64,000 nucleotides of DNA from an uncultured Clostridia bacterium (GTDB taxonomy: Bacteria > Bacillota > Clostridia > Christensenellales > CAG-138): positions 25,585 through 89,584 of the forward strand of contig CALGGM010000178.1 of assembly GCA_937915925.1 (NCBI GenBank), given 5' to 3'. The notes beneath the pieces are model-generated. The model did no database searches. It worked only from the letters and a program-made list of their open reading frames with translations, and had not been told where the DNA came from. This document shows, piece by piece, positions 25,247-32,229 of this stretch. Made by a program: the position numbers and the translations under genes. The number at the start of each line of letters is the position of its first letter. Position 1 is the first letter of the stretch.

Positions 25247-26527
25247 TTATTTGCAGTCCTGCTGCATGATGCTGATGATGGTCTGATCCGTTTCGACCAT
25301 GCCTTCGGATGCGATCCGTCCGATGTTGCGCACCGTTTCATCGGCGTTCGGCGCAACGATGCCGTCGCCGCGGTAAAACTGCTGCTGATGCAGGTACATC
25401 TGGTAACCGAGTATGCCGGTGTCGATCGCCGCCGCGATCTTTGCGGCACAGGACGGCTTCGCTCCGTCGCAGATCGTGCCGGAGATCATGGCGATCGCGT
25501 TGACCAGCGTGTGCGCAACGACGGTTTCGTCCCCGCCCAACAGATACGCGATCGCGGCGCCTGCCGCACAGCCTGCGCTGATCGCGCCGCAGAATGCGGA
25601 AAGCCGACCGATGCCTGCCTTCTGATAGACCGTCAGAAGATCCGAAAGGATCATGGCGCGGTACATGCGCTCCGTTCCGATCGCGTAATGCTTTGCGTAG
25701 CAGATGATCGGAACCGATGCGGTGATTCCCTGATTGCCCGATCCGCAAAGGATCGCGACCGGCATTTCACAGCCGCTCATTCTCGCGTCGCTCCCCGCCG
25801 CCGCATAGGCTCTTGCGACCGTCTTCGCGTCGTTTACGTTTTCGGTCAACAGGACCTTGCCGATGTTCGCGCCGTAATCGTTCGCAAGCCCTTCCTCGCA
25901 AATCGCCATGTTATACTCGATCTGCATGTCCAAAAGATCCTTTACCTCGTCGAGATCGACGTTGTTCGCGTACTCCACGATATCGTGCAGGTTCATGCAG
26001 GACTTGTCGGTGAGGTTGTCTTCGCTCTGCGCAACGATCGGACGCTTTACGATCGCTTCGCCGTTCTTCATGATCTCGACGATGTTGGAATGATTGTTGG
26101 CGATCACGACGCGCGAGTAGGATGTGCGCGCGTACAGCGTGATGCTGATATACAGCGGGCAGCTCGTTTCCGCACAGGAGACGTCGATGTGGACCGTGTC
26201 GAGAAAATTGGCGACGGAAGCGCGCTGTTCATCCGTGACATGCCCGATGACCTGCATGCCCTTGTCCGCATCGCCGCAGATGATACCGGCGGCGACGGCG
26301 GCGCGGATGCCCTTTAATCCGTTGGTGTTGGGAACGACGACGCTCTTGACGTTTTTCAGAATGTTTCCGCTGACGGAAACGGTCACGGCGGTCGGCTGCA
26401 TGCCTAAAACCTGATGCGCTTTTGCGGCGCAGTAAGCGATGGAAATCGGTTCCGTACAGCCGGTTGCCGGCATGATCTCCTCGCGCAGGATGCGCGAATA
26501 TGCCTCCTGATTCCGAATACGCTCCAT
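25247..26527 (-). CDS. L-cysteine desulfidase / UPF0597 (YhaM, CyuA) family protein
   Basis: A 426-residue member of the UPF0597/CdsB family, related to the serine dehydratase alpha chain. Characterised members are oxygen-sensitive Fe-S enzymes that break L-cysteine into pyruvate, ammonia and sulfide. Seen here: N-terminal PATGCTEPISIAYCAAKA, and conserved Cys residues in SGCEMPVAILCGSGNQG and TICDGAKPSCAAKIA that could ligate the cluster. GAGGGGG precedes the start at 26527, 33 bases downstream of RNase P RNA. It would be a sulfide source, which is of interest beside the sulfur and selenium genes 10 kb away, but that link is inference. Confidence 0.85.
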   Translation of the reverse strand: MERIRNQEAYSRILREEIMPATGCTEPISIAYCAAKAHQVLGMQPTAVTVSVSGNILKNVKSVVVPNTNGLKGIRAAVAAGIICGDADKGMQVIGHVTDEQRASVANFLDTVHIDVSCAETSCPLYISITLYARTSYSRVVIANNHSNIVEIMKNGEAIVKRPIVAQSEDNLTDKSCMNLHDIVEYANNVDLDEVKDLLDMQIEYNMAICEEGLANDYGANIGKVLLTENVNDAKTVARAYAAAGSDARMSGCEMPVAILCGSGNQGITASVPIICYAKHYAIGTERMYRAMILSDLLTVYQKAGIGRLSAFCGAISAGCAAGAAIAYLLGGDETVVAHTLVNAIAMISGTICDGAKPSCAAKIAAAIDTGILGYQMYLHQQQFYRGDGIVAPNADETVRNIGRIASEGMVETDQTIISIMQQDCK

Positions 26528-26560
26528 GAAATCCCCCTCGTATTGATCCAAAAGAAAAAT

Positions 26561-26903
26561 GACGGTGAGCAAGCCGTAAGCCGAGTTCTGTCAAAGGACG
26601 ATCATCTATCTAGACGGTTCGTTGCCGAACCGTTCAAGCGATTATAAAGAGCGTAGCGGGCAGCTATTGAATGCTCTCATTCCAATCTTGCACCGGGTGG
26701 GGTTTACAGAACGGACAAGTCGCCATGCCGTTGGTGAGCTCTTACCTCGCCTTTCCATCCTTACCCAAAAAATCGGGCGGTATCTTTCTGTTGCACTATC
26801 CTTGAAGTCGCCTTCACCGGGTGTTACCCGGCACCCTGCCCTGCGGTGCTCGGACTTTCCTCACCTCTAAAAAGAGCCGCGATCGTCTGTCTTACTCACC
26901 GTC
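26561..26903 (-). ncRNA. rnpB: RNase P RNA
   Basis: The catalytic RNA for tRNA 5' processing. Read on the minus strand, the P4 hallmark GAGGAAAGTCCGAGC is near the 5' side (about 26864-26850) and the matching ACAGAA...GGCTTA element is near the 3' end. The ends pair as GACGGTGAG/CTCACCGTC (P1), which fixes the termini at 26903 and 26561. P1 is followed by ATTTTTCTTTT, giving a built-in terminator. The 5' end is only 5 bases from the stop codon of the zinc-ribbon gene. Confidence 0.96.
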
Positions 26904-26908
26904 AAACC

Positions 26909-27631
26909 TTATTCGTTATCTGCGTATAAAAGCCTGCCGCAATTCTCGCATTCGAGAATCATATCCTCGCCGACCAGCCGTCGGATCGCAAGGCTCGGCA
27001 GCGACATATTGCATCCGCTGCACTTGCCGTCGCGCACCTCCACGACCGGCATGTTATGATGCTGACGCACGCGTTTGTACCGCGTCATCAGGGAAGGGCT
27101 GACCTTCTTTTCAAGCTCCTCCATCTTGCGGTCTGCCGCAAGCATATCGATGGACGCGTCGTCCCGTTCCTTCTGGCAGACGATCTTCAGCTGATCGTAT
27201 TCCTTTTTCGCCTTGACGCCCTGCTGACGGGTCTTCTGGAACTCGGCGATCGCTTCGTCGAGCGAACGGAACAGCTGCTTGATCTCCTTTTCGAGATTGC
27301 CCGCCTCGCGCTGGAGCTTTTCGATATCGTGACGGAACTCCGTCATCTCCTCGGATGTGCATTCCTCGTCGCCCTTCAGGGTCTCGAATTCGGAAGATTC
27401 AAGATCAAGACGGTCCAAAACAGCGGTGTGCTGCGCGTTCAGACGGGACATGGACGCGGAGAACGCCTCCATATCGTCGTTGAGCTTTGCAAGCGTCGCC
27501 TGCTGCTGTTTGATGAATTTCGCAAGCTTGTTCAGCTTGACGCGGTTTGCCGTCGTGCGAATCTCGTTTTCGATCTGCTGTTTTTCCAGATCTGCTTCCT
27601 GATACGCAAGCAATGCGGTCGGTCTGCTCAT
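26909..27631 (-). CDS. Coiled-coil protein with C4 zinc ribbon (DUF164 / zf-RING_7)
   Basis: A 240-residue protein. Residues about 10-180 form long antiparallel coiled coils rich in E, K, Q and L. Residues about 200-235 form a C4 zinc ribbon (CSGCNMSLP and CENCGRLLY). The family is conserved beside nif3 in Firmicutes and is thought to bind nucleic acid or act in envelope/RNA roles, but the function is not settled. It is separated from nif3 by 12 bases. The likely rnpB promoter lies inside its last codons. Confidence 0.88.
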   Translation of the reverse strand: MSRPTALLAYQEADLEKQQIENEIRTTANRVKLNKLAKFIKQQQATLAKLNDDMEAFSASMSRLNAQHTAVLDRLDLESSEFETLKGDEECTSEEMTEFRHDIEKLQREAGNLEKEIKQLFRSLDEAIAEFQKTRQQGVKAKKEYDQLKIVCQKERDDASIDMLAADRKMEELEKKVSPSLMTRYKRVRQHHNMPVVEVRDGKCSGCNMSLPSLAIRRLVGEDMILECENCGRLLYADNE

Positions 27632-27643
27632 TGGGGTACCTCC

Positions 27644-28408
27644 TTATAGGCTGTACAGAGGCGCACAGCCCGTATGTGTTAAATCATATTGTACATCATT
27701 TTTTGCATTCTGTAAACGGGAAATTAACGGTTTCAGCACCGGATATTCCGTTTCATAATGCCCCATCACACAGCAGGCGACCCCGAGATGTTCGGCAAGC
27801 AGCGCCTGACTGTGTTTCATTTCGCCGGTCACGAACGCGTCACAGCCTGCTTCGGCAACCGCTTCGATATCTCCGCCGCCCGCGCCGCCGATCACGGCGA
27901 CGGTCCCAACCGTTCGGGAAGGATCGCCGACGAATCTGCCCTTGGTATGCAGTACGGTTTCACAGAGACGGCAGAGCTCCGAAAACGGGATCGGCGCTTT
28001 CAGCGTTCCGATCCTACCGAGATTTTCGGGCGGGAGAGGTCTGACGTCTTCCAACGAGAGCAGATCGGCAAGGACGTCGTTGACGCCGCCGCTGCACGCG
28101 TCAAGGTTGGTATGCGCCGCAAAATGACCGACGCCGCCTTGGATCAGCTTATACGCCGCCGCGGTTTCGGGATCGTTTGGGGAGATCGATTTGATGGGAT
28201 CCCAGAAGATCGGATGATGCGTCAGAACGAGATCGTACCCGCCCGTAACGGCTTCCTCGGCAACGCGCGCGGTCAGATCGAGCGCGACCAGAACCTTTTT
28301 GATTTCATCATGATCCGGCGCGATCAGCAGCCCGACGTTGTCATACTCCATTGCGAGCGCATGCGGCGCGACGGCTTCGAGCATTGCGGTAAAATCGGAA
28401 ATATGCAT
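27644..28408 (-). CDS. Nif3-like dinuclear metal-centre protein (YqfO family)
   Basis: A 254-residue Nif3/DUF34 protein forming toroidal hexamers around a di-metal site. The biochemical role is debated. Metal ligands are visible as LTHHPIFW, AAHTNLD and the C-terminal GHYETE. It lacks the PII-like insert found in longer members. It starts 8 bases after trmK stops, the usual pairing in Firmicutes. Confidence 0.93.
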   Translation of the reverse strand: MHISDFTAMLEAVAPHALAMEYDNVGLLIAPDHDEIKKVLVALDLTARVAEEAVTGGYDLVLTHHPIFWDPIKSISPNDPETAAAYKLIQGGVGHFAAHTNLDACSGGVNDVLADLLSLEDVRPLPPENLGRIGTLKAPIPFSELCRLCETVLHTKGRFVGDPSRTVGTVAVIGGAGGGDIEAVAEAGCDAFVTGEMKHSQALLAEHLGVACCVMGHYETEYPVLKPLISRLQNAKNDVQYDLTHTGCAPLYSL

Positions 28409-28416
28409 GGTTCCTC

Positions 28417-29121
28417 CTATCTGATCGCCGACATGATCTGATGCAGCGCATCAACTTTTTTCTTCAGACGCTCTTCCCCTTCCGTTCCGAAGGCGGACTG
28501 AAGCATCGTTTCATGACTGCTCAGCTGCAGTTCGCAAAGCGGCAACAGAAGCGGATCGCGAACCGAAAACGCTTTGTACCCGACGTCGAAAAAGTCTTTC
28601 GGAAAGCCGTCCGGCAGCGGTTCCCTGCCGGTTCCGGGTTCTGCCTTGAACACCTGATAGAGCCGCCCGTGATCCGAAACGACGCAATCCTCAATGATCC
28701 GATATTCGTTTTCATAGAGGTATCTGCGAATATCGTCCTGCGCGCGCATCGGCTGCAGCACGATCGCCTTTGCGCCCATGAGCTTTAAACGGCAGGCGTC
28801 GAGAATACGACACATCAGCGTACCGCCCATTCCGAGGATCGCGATCGCGTCGCATTCGTTCGGGGCTAAGACCTGCAGTCCGTCGCCTGCGCGAAACGAA
28901 ACGCGATCGGATAGCCCGACCCGCCCGATCAGCCATTTCGCCTTTTCGAGCGAGGGCTCGCTGATATCGCTTGCGATCACACGCCGACAGCAGCCGCTTT
29001 GCAGCAGCGCGGCGGTCAGCCTTCCGTGATCACAGCCGACGTCCGCAACGGTTTCGTAACCGTTCAGCATGGACAGCGCCGCAGAAAGACGCGGCGTGAT
29101 GTGTACAAACCGTTCCTTCAT
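28417..29121 (-). CDS. trmK: tRNA (adenine22-N1)-methyltransferase TrmK
   Basis: A 234-residue class I SAM methyltransferase that makes m1A22 in tRNA. The SAM site reads [11 protein letters not shown], followed by [12 protein letters not shown] and the catalytic-loop region [10 protein letters not shown]. Its start at 29121 overlaps the mnmA stop as ATGA, which I prefer to the more upstream start at 29202 inside mnmA. The neighbours mnmA and nif3 support the call. Confidence 0.93.
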   Translation of the reverse strand: MKERFVHITPRLSAALSMLNGYETVADVGCDHGRLTAALLQSGCCRRVIASDISEPSLEKAKWLIGRVGLSDRVSFRAGDGLQVLAPNECDAIAILGMGGTLMCRILDACRLKLMGAKAIVLQPMRAQDDIRRYLYENEYRIIEDCVVSDHGRLYQVFKAEPGTGREPLPDGFPKDFFDVGYKAFSVRDPLLLPLCELQLSSHETMLQSAFGTEGEERLKKKVDALHQIMSAIR

Positions 29122-30203
29122 ATGCGGATCGGCTTGAGCGGCGCGACGGTATCGATCGGACCGCCGCCGAGGCACAGATCGCCCTGATAGAACACGACCC
29201 ACTGCCCCGGCGTGACCGCGCGCTGCGGTCGGTCGAAGCGTACGTGAACGCCGCTTCCGTCGGTTTCGACCGTCACGCCCTGATCCGGCTGACGGTAGCG
29301 GAACTTTGCGGTACAGGCAAACGACGCCGACGGCGCGGCGCCCGCGATCCAGTTGACGGTATTGCTGTCGAGCGCGGTGGAATACAGTTCCTCGTGCTCG
29401 CCCTGCTGTACGATCAGAAGGTTCCGTTTAAGGTCCTTTCCGATGACAAACCAGCTTTCGCCGGTGCCGTCGTTTCGCCCGCCGATGCCGAGCCCTCTGC
29501 GCTGACCGAGCGTATAGTACATCAGACCGTCGTGCGTGCCGACCTTTACTCCGTGTTCATCCACTATATCGCCGCGCTGCGCAGGCAGATACTGCATCAG
29601 AAACTTTTTGAAATTGCGCTCGCCGATGAAGCAGACGCCGGTGCTGTCCTTCTTTAACGCATTGGAAAAATTCTGCTCCTTTGCGATCGCGCGGACCTCG
29701 CTTTTCAGCATGTCGCCGATCGGGAACACGACGCGTTCCAGCTGCTTACGCGTAAGCCCCGCAAGAAAATAGGATTGATCCTTTCCTGAATCCGCGCCGC
29801 GCATCAACAGCTTTTCCTCGTTCAATCGGCAGTAATGACCGGTGGCAAGCTGCCCTGCGCCGGTCGTCAGGGCGAAATCCAAAAACGCTTTGAACTTGAT
29901 TTCGCAGTTGCAGAGCACGTCCGGATTCGGCGTTCTGCCCTTTTTGTATTCGTCCAAAAAGTAGGAGAACACGCGGTCGCGGTACTCCTTCGCGAAATTG
30001 ACGGTATAGTAAGGAATGCCGATCGTTTCCGAGACGCTTCTCACGTCCGCGTAATCGGCAGTTGCGGTACAGACGCCGTCCTCGTCGTCCTCTTCCCAGT
30101 TTTTCATGAATATCCCGACAACGTCATGCCCCTGCTGCTTTAAGAGATAGGCGGCAACGGAGCTGTCGACGCCGCCGGACATTCCGACGACGATATGGCT
30201 CAT
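29118..30203 (-). CDS. mnmA: tRNA-specific 2-thiouridylase MnmA
   Basis: A 361-residue enzyme that thiolates U34 of Lys, Glu and Gln tRNAs. The N-terminal PP-loop is GMSGGVDSS. The catalytic cysteines are in [11 protein letters not shown] and [11 protein letters not shown]. The C-terminal beta-barrel ends with the typical [14 protein letters not shown]. It needs a cysteine desulfurase as sulfur donor, and none is adjacent. It overlaps the HMA gene (ATGA) upstream and trmK downstream. Confidence 0.96.
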   Translation of the reverse strand: MSHIVVGMSGGVDSSVAAYLLKQQGHDVVGIFMKNWEEDDEDGVCTATADYADVRSVSETIGIPYYTVNFAKEYRDRVFSYFLDEYKKGRTPNPDVLCNCEIKFKAFLDFALTTGAGQLATGHYCRLNEEKLLMRGADSGKDQSYFLAGLTRKQLERVVFPIGDMLKSEVRAIAKEQNFSNALKKDSTGVCFIGERNFKKFLMQYLPAQRGDIVDEHGVKVGTHDGLMYYTLGQRRGLGIGGRNDGTGESWFVIGKDLKRNLLIVQQGEHEELYSTALDSNTVNWIAGAAPSASFACTAKFRYRQPDQGVTVETDGSGVHVRFDRPQRAVTPGQWVVFYQGDLCLGGGPIDTVAPLKPIRI

Positions 30204-30391
30204 GTTTCGGCGGAGATCAGCGTAAAGCCCGCGCCGTCGATCGCGGCGCGGATCTTCTCGACGTCCTCGACGCCTTCGATCTCACAGGTCCCGATCTCAC
30301 AGGACGTTACCTTTGCGCCGAGCGCTTCCATTGCCTTCGTTACCTTTGCCACACAGTGCATGCAGCCCATGCCTTCGATCTTCAATATCAT
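30200..30391 (-). CDS. Heavy-metal-associated domain protein (CopZ-like)
   Basis: A 63-residue single HMA domain with the metal-binding GMGCMHC motif near the N-terminus and a ferredoxin-like beta-alpha-beta-beta-alpha-beta pattern, as in copper chaperones. The start at 30391 is set by AAGGAGG. The upstream extension would run through the promoter hairpin. No copper ATPase is nearby. Coupling to mnmA by a 4-base overlap is unusual. The metal cannot be assigned from sequence. Confidence 0.85.
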   Translation of the reverse strand: MILKIEGMGCMHCVAKVTKAMEALGAKVTSCEIGTCEIEGVEDVEKIRAAIDGAGFTLISAET

Positions 30392-30397
30392 AAAAGA

Positions 30398-30437
30398 ATC
30401 GCCTCCTTGTGTAGTATTATACCACAAAGGAGGCGAT
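30398..30437 (-). promoter_or_regulatory. Long palindrome covering -10 and Shine-Dalgarno of the HMA gene
   Basis: The 14-base arm ATCGCCTCCTTGTG (30398-30411) pairs with 30423-30437, whose complement differs only by one bulged A. The 11-base loop holds TATAAT-like sequence on the minus strand. The 3' arm on that strand contains AAGGAGG, the HMA ribosome binding site, so a read-through transcript would hide it. A promoter starting within the loop would not include the 5' arm. Confidence 0.6.
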
Positions 30438-30457
30438 ATTGAAAGGGCTTTTTGAAA

Positions 30458-30655
30458 TTACATTGCGCTGCAGCCGCAGGAACGGTTGTTATTGCCGCAG
30501 CCGCATCCGTTTTCGCCGCCGCAGAAACGGGACAGCAGAAGCAGCCAGATCAGCGTATCGCAGGAAACGCCGCCCATTCCGTTGTCGTTGTCGCCGATGA
30601 GCAGAAGCAGCACGAGCAGCCAAGTAAGGTTCGTTCCGCCGAGATTGTTGAACAT
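30458..30655 (-). CDS. Small Cys-rich hydrophobic protein, function unknown
   Basis: A 65-residue protein. After MFNNLGGTN come two leucine-rich hydrophobic segments (WLLVLLLLIG and LIWLLLL), and the tail is packed with Cys, Gly and Asn (CGGENGCGCGNNNRSCGCS). The start has a strong GGAGG 8 bases upstream. A sequence matching a sigma-K promoter lies further upstream, so it may be a mother-cell or spore-surface protein. It lies in a gap between the HMA gene and glyQS and is easily missed because a long antisense frame covers it. No name can be given. Confidence 0.72.
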   Translation of the reverse strand: MFNNLGGTNLTWLLVLLLLIGDNDNGMGGVSCDTLIWLLLLSRFCGGENGCGCGNNNRSCGCSAM

Positions 30656-30702
30656 TTGATTGTCCTCCGTTTTTGATGATTCGACGTTTACCGTCGTTAC
30701 AG

Positions 30703-30730
30703 TATTGTATGCCGACGGTTTCCTTTTGGT
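30703..30730 (-). promoter_or_regulatory. Possible sigma-K promoter for the Cys-rich protein
   Basis: On the minus strand, AC (30730-30729), 17 bases, CATACAATA (30711-30703) fits the sigma-K pattern AC-N16/17-CATANNNTA. It is 47 bases before the start codon. The -10 also contains TACAAT, so vegetative use is possible. Confidence 0.4.
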
Positions 30731-30758
30731 GCCGAATGTGCCGGTTTTTTGAAAGACC

Positions 30759-30787
30759 TTGACAAAATCCCGCGTTCGCATGATAAT
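30759..30787 (+). promoter_or_regulatory. Promoter of glyQS
   Basis: TTGACA (30759-30764), 17 bases, GATAAT (30782-30787). The leader to the start codon is under 25 bases, too short for a T-box. Confidence 0.78.
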
Positions 30788-30814
30788 ATCAAGGATAAAC
30801 AAAGGAGAATACTT

Positions 30815-32194
30815 ATGGAACAGAACACTTTTTCGATGGATAAAATTGTCGTGCTTTGCAAAAACCGCGGGTTCATCTTCGCAGGATCCGAGATCTACGG
30901 CGGCCTCGCCAATACGTGGGACTATGGCCCGCTCGGAACCCGACTGAAAAACAACGTCAAGGACGCATGGCGCAGGAAGTTCATTCAGGAACGGCGCAAC
31001 AGCTTTGAAGTGGACGCCGACATTCTGATGAATCCCCGCGTCTGGGAGGCAAGCGGCCATGTCGCAAGCTTCGCCGACCCGCTGCTCGACTGCAAAGAGT
31101 GCAAGATGCGCTTCCGCGCGGACAATCTGATCGACGACTTCGATCCCGAAGCGCATGCCGACGGTATGACCAAGGAGCAGATGTTCGACTATATCAAGGC
31201 GCATCATATCCCCTGCCCCAACTGCGGCAAGCATAATTTCACCGATATCCGGGAATTCAACCTGATGTTCCAGACCTTCCGCGGCGTTACCAACGACGCG
31301 AAGTCCGTCATCTATCTGCGCCCGGAGAACGCGCAGGGCGAATACGTCAACTACCTCAACGTACAGCGTGCCATGCGCACGAAGCTCCCCTTCTCCATCG
31401 GTCAGATCGGCAAGGCGTTCCGCAACGAGATCACGCCGGGCAACTTCACCTTCCGCACGATAGAGTTCGAACAGATGGAGTTCCAGACCTTCTGCAAGCC
31501 CGGCACGGACAGCGAGCTCTATGAGTTCTTCAAGCAGTTCGGCAAGGAGTTCTTCATGTCTCTCGGCATCCCCGAAGAGCACCTGCGCTTCCACGACCAT
31601 GAGAAACTGGCGCACTACGCGAAGGCTGCCTGCGACATCGAATTCCTCTTCCCGTTCGGCTGGGGCGAGATCAACGGCACGCACAACCGCACCGACTTCG
31701 ATCTGAACCGTCACCAGGAGTACAGCGGTCAGAAGCTCGATTACATCGATCCCTTCACGAACGAGCGCTACGTACCCTATATCATCGAATCCACCTACGG
31801 TCTCGACCGTACGGTGCTTGCCCTGCTCTGCGAGGCATACGATGAGGAGGTCGTGGACGCGGAGAAGAACGACGTGCGCGTCGTGCTGCATCTGCACCCC
31901 TCCGTCGCTCCCATCAAGGCTGCCGTGCTGCCGCTGTCCAAGAAGCTGGCGGAGCCCGCGCTTGCCATCCGCGACGAGCTTGCGAAGTACTTCATGGTCG
32001 AATATGACGAAACCGGCTCCATCGGCAAGCGCTATCGCCGCGCCGATGAGATCGGCACGCCGTTCTGCATTACATACGATTTCGATTCCGAAAGCGATCA
32101 TTGCGTGACCGTGCGCGACCGCGACACCATGGAACAGGTCCGGCTTCCGATTGCGGAGCTGCGCGCCTACATCGAACAGAAACTCAACGCCTGA
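30815..32194 (+). CDS. glyQS: Glycyl-tRNA synthetase (single-chain, class II)
   Basis: A 459-residue alpha-2-type glycine-tRNA ligase, unlike the two-subunit GlyQ/GlyS. Class II motifs are visible: YGGLANTWDYGPLGTRLK near the N-terminus, motif 2 in FRNEITPGNFTFRTIEFEQMEF, and motif 3 YIIESTYGLDRT. The C-terminal anticodon-binding domain starts near 355. A CxxC zinc-like pair (CKEC and CPNC) lies in the insertion. The start at 30815 has AAAGGAG 8 bases upstream. A terminator follows immediately. Confidence 0.96.
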   Translation: MEQNTFSMDKIVVLCKNRGFIFAGSEIYGGLANTWDYGPLGTRLKNNVKDAWRRKFIQERRNSFEVDADILMNPRVWEASGHVASFADPLLDCKECKMRFRADNLIDDFDPEAHADGMTKEQMFDYIKAHHIPCPNCGKHNFTDIREFNLMFQTFRGVTNDAKSVIYLRPENAQGEYVNYLNVQRAMRTKLPFSIGQIGKAFRNEITPGNFTFRTIEFEQMEFQTFCKPGTDSELYEFFKQFGKEFFMSLGIPEEHLRFHDHEKLAHYAKAACDIEFLFPFGWGEINGTHNRTDFDLNRHQEYSGQKLDYIDPFTNERYVPYIIESTYGLDRTVLALLCEAYDEEVVDAEKNDVRVVLHLHPSVAPIKAAVLPLSKKLAEPALAIRDELAKYFMVEYDETGSIGKRYRRADEIGTPFCITYDFDSESDHCVTVRDRDTMEQVRLPIAELRAYIEQKLNA

Positions 32195-32201
32195 GAACAT
32201 T

Positions 32202-32226
32202 GCCCCCGCAAAAACGGGGGCTTTTT
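32202..32226 (+). terminator. Terminator after glyQS, abutting the recD2 start
   Basis: A 7-bp all-GC stem GCCCCCG/CGGGGGC (32202-32208 and 32215-32221), 6-base loop, then five T. It ends 3 bases before the recD2 start codon. Its 3' arm GGGGG is also the only Shine-Dalgarno candidate for recD2. Confidence 0.82.
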
Positions 32227-32229
32227 GAA

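Noticed and set aside
30787..30815. T-box riboswitch before glyQS
   Set aside because: The leader between promoter and start codon is under 30 bases, and no T-box sequence or specifier stem is present.
30458..32200. A 580-codon open frame on the minus strand covering glyQS
   Set aside because: It is antisense to a clear glycyl-tRNA synthetase and has no family features. Only its last 65 codons, with their own ribosome binding site, are kept as the Cys-rich protein.
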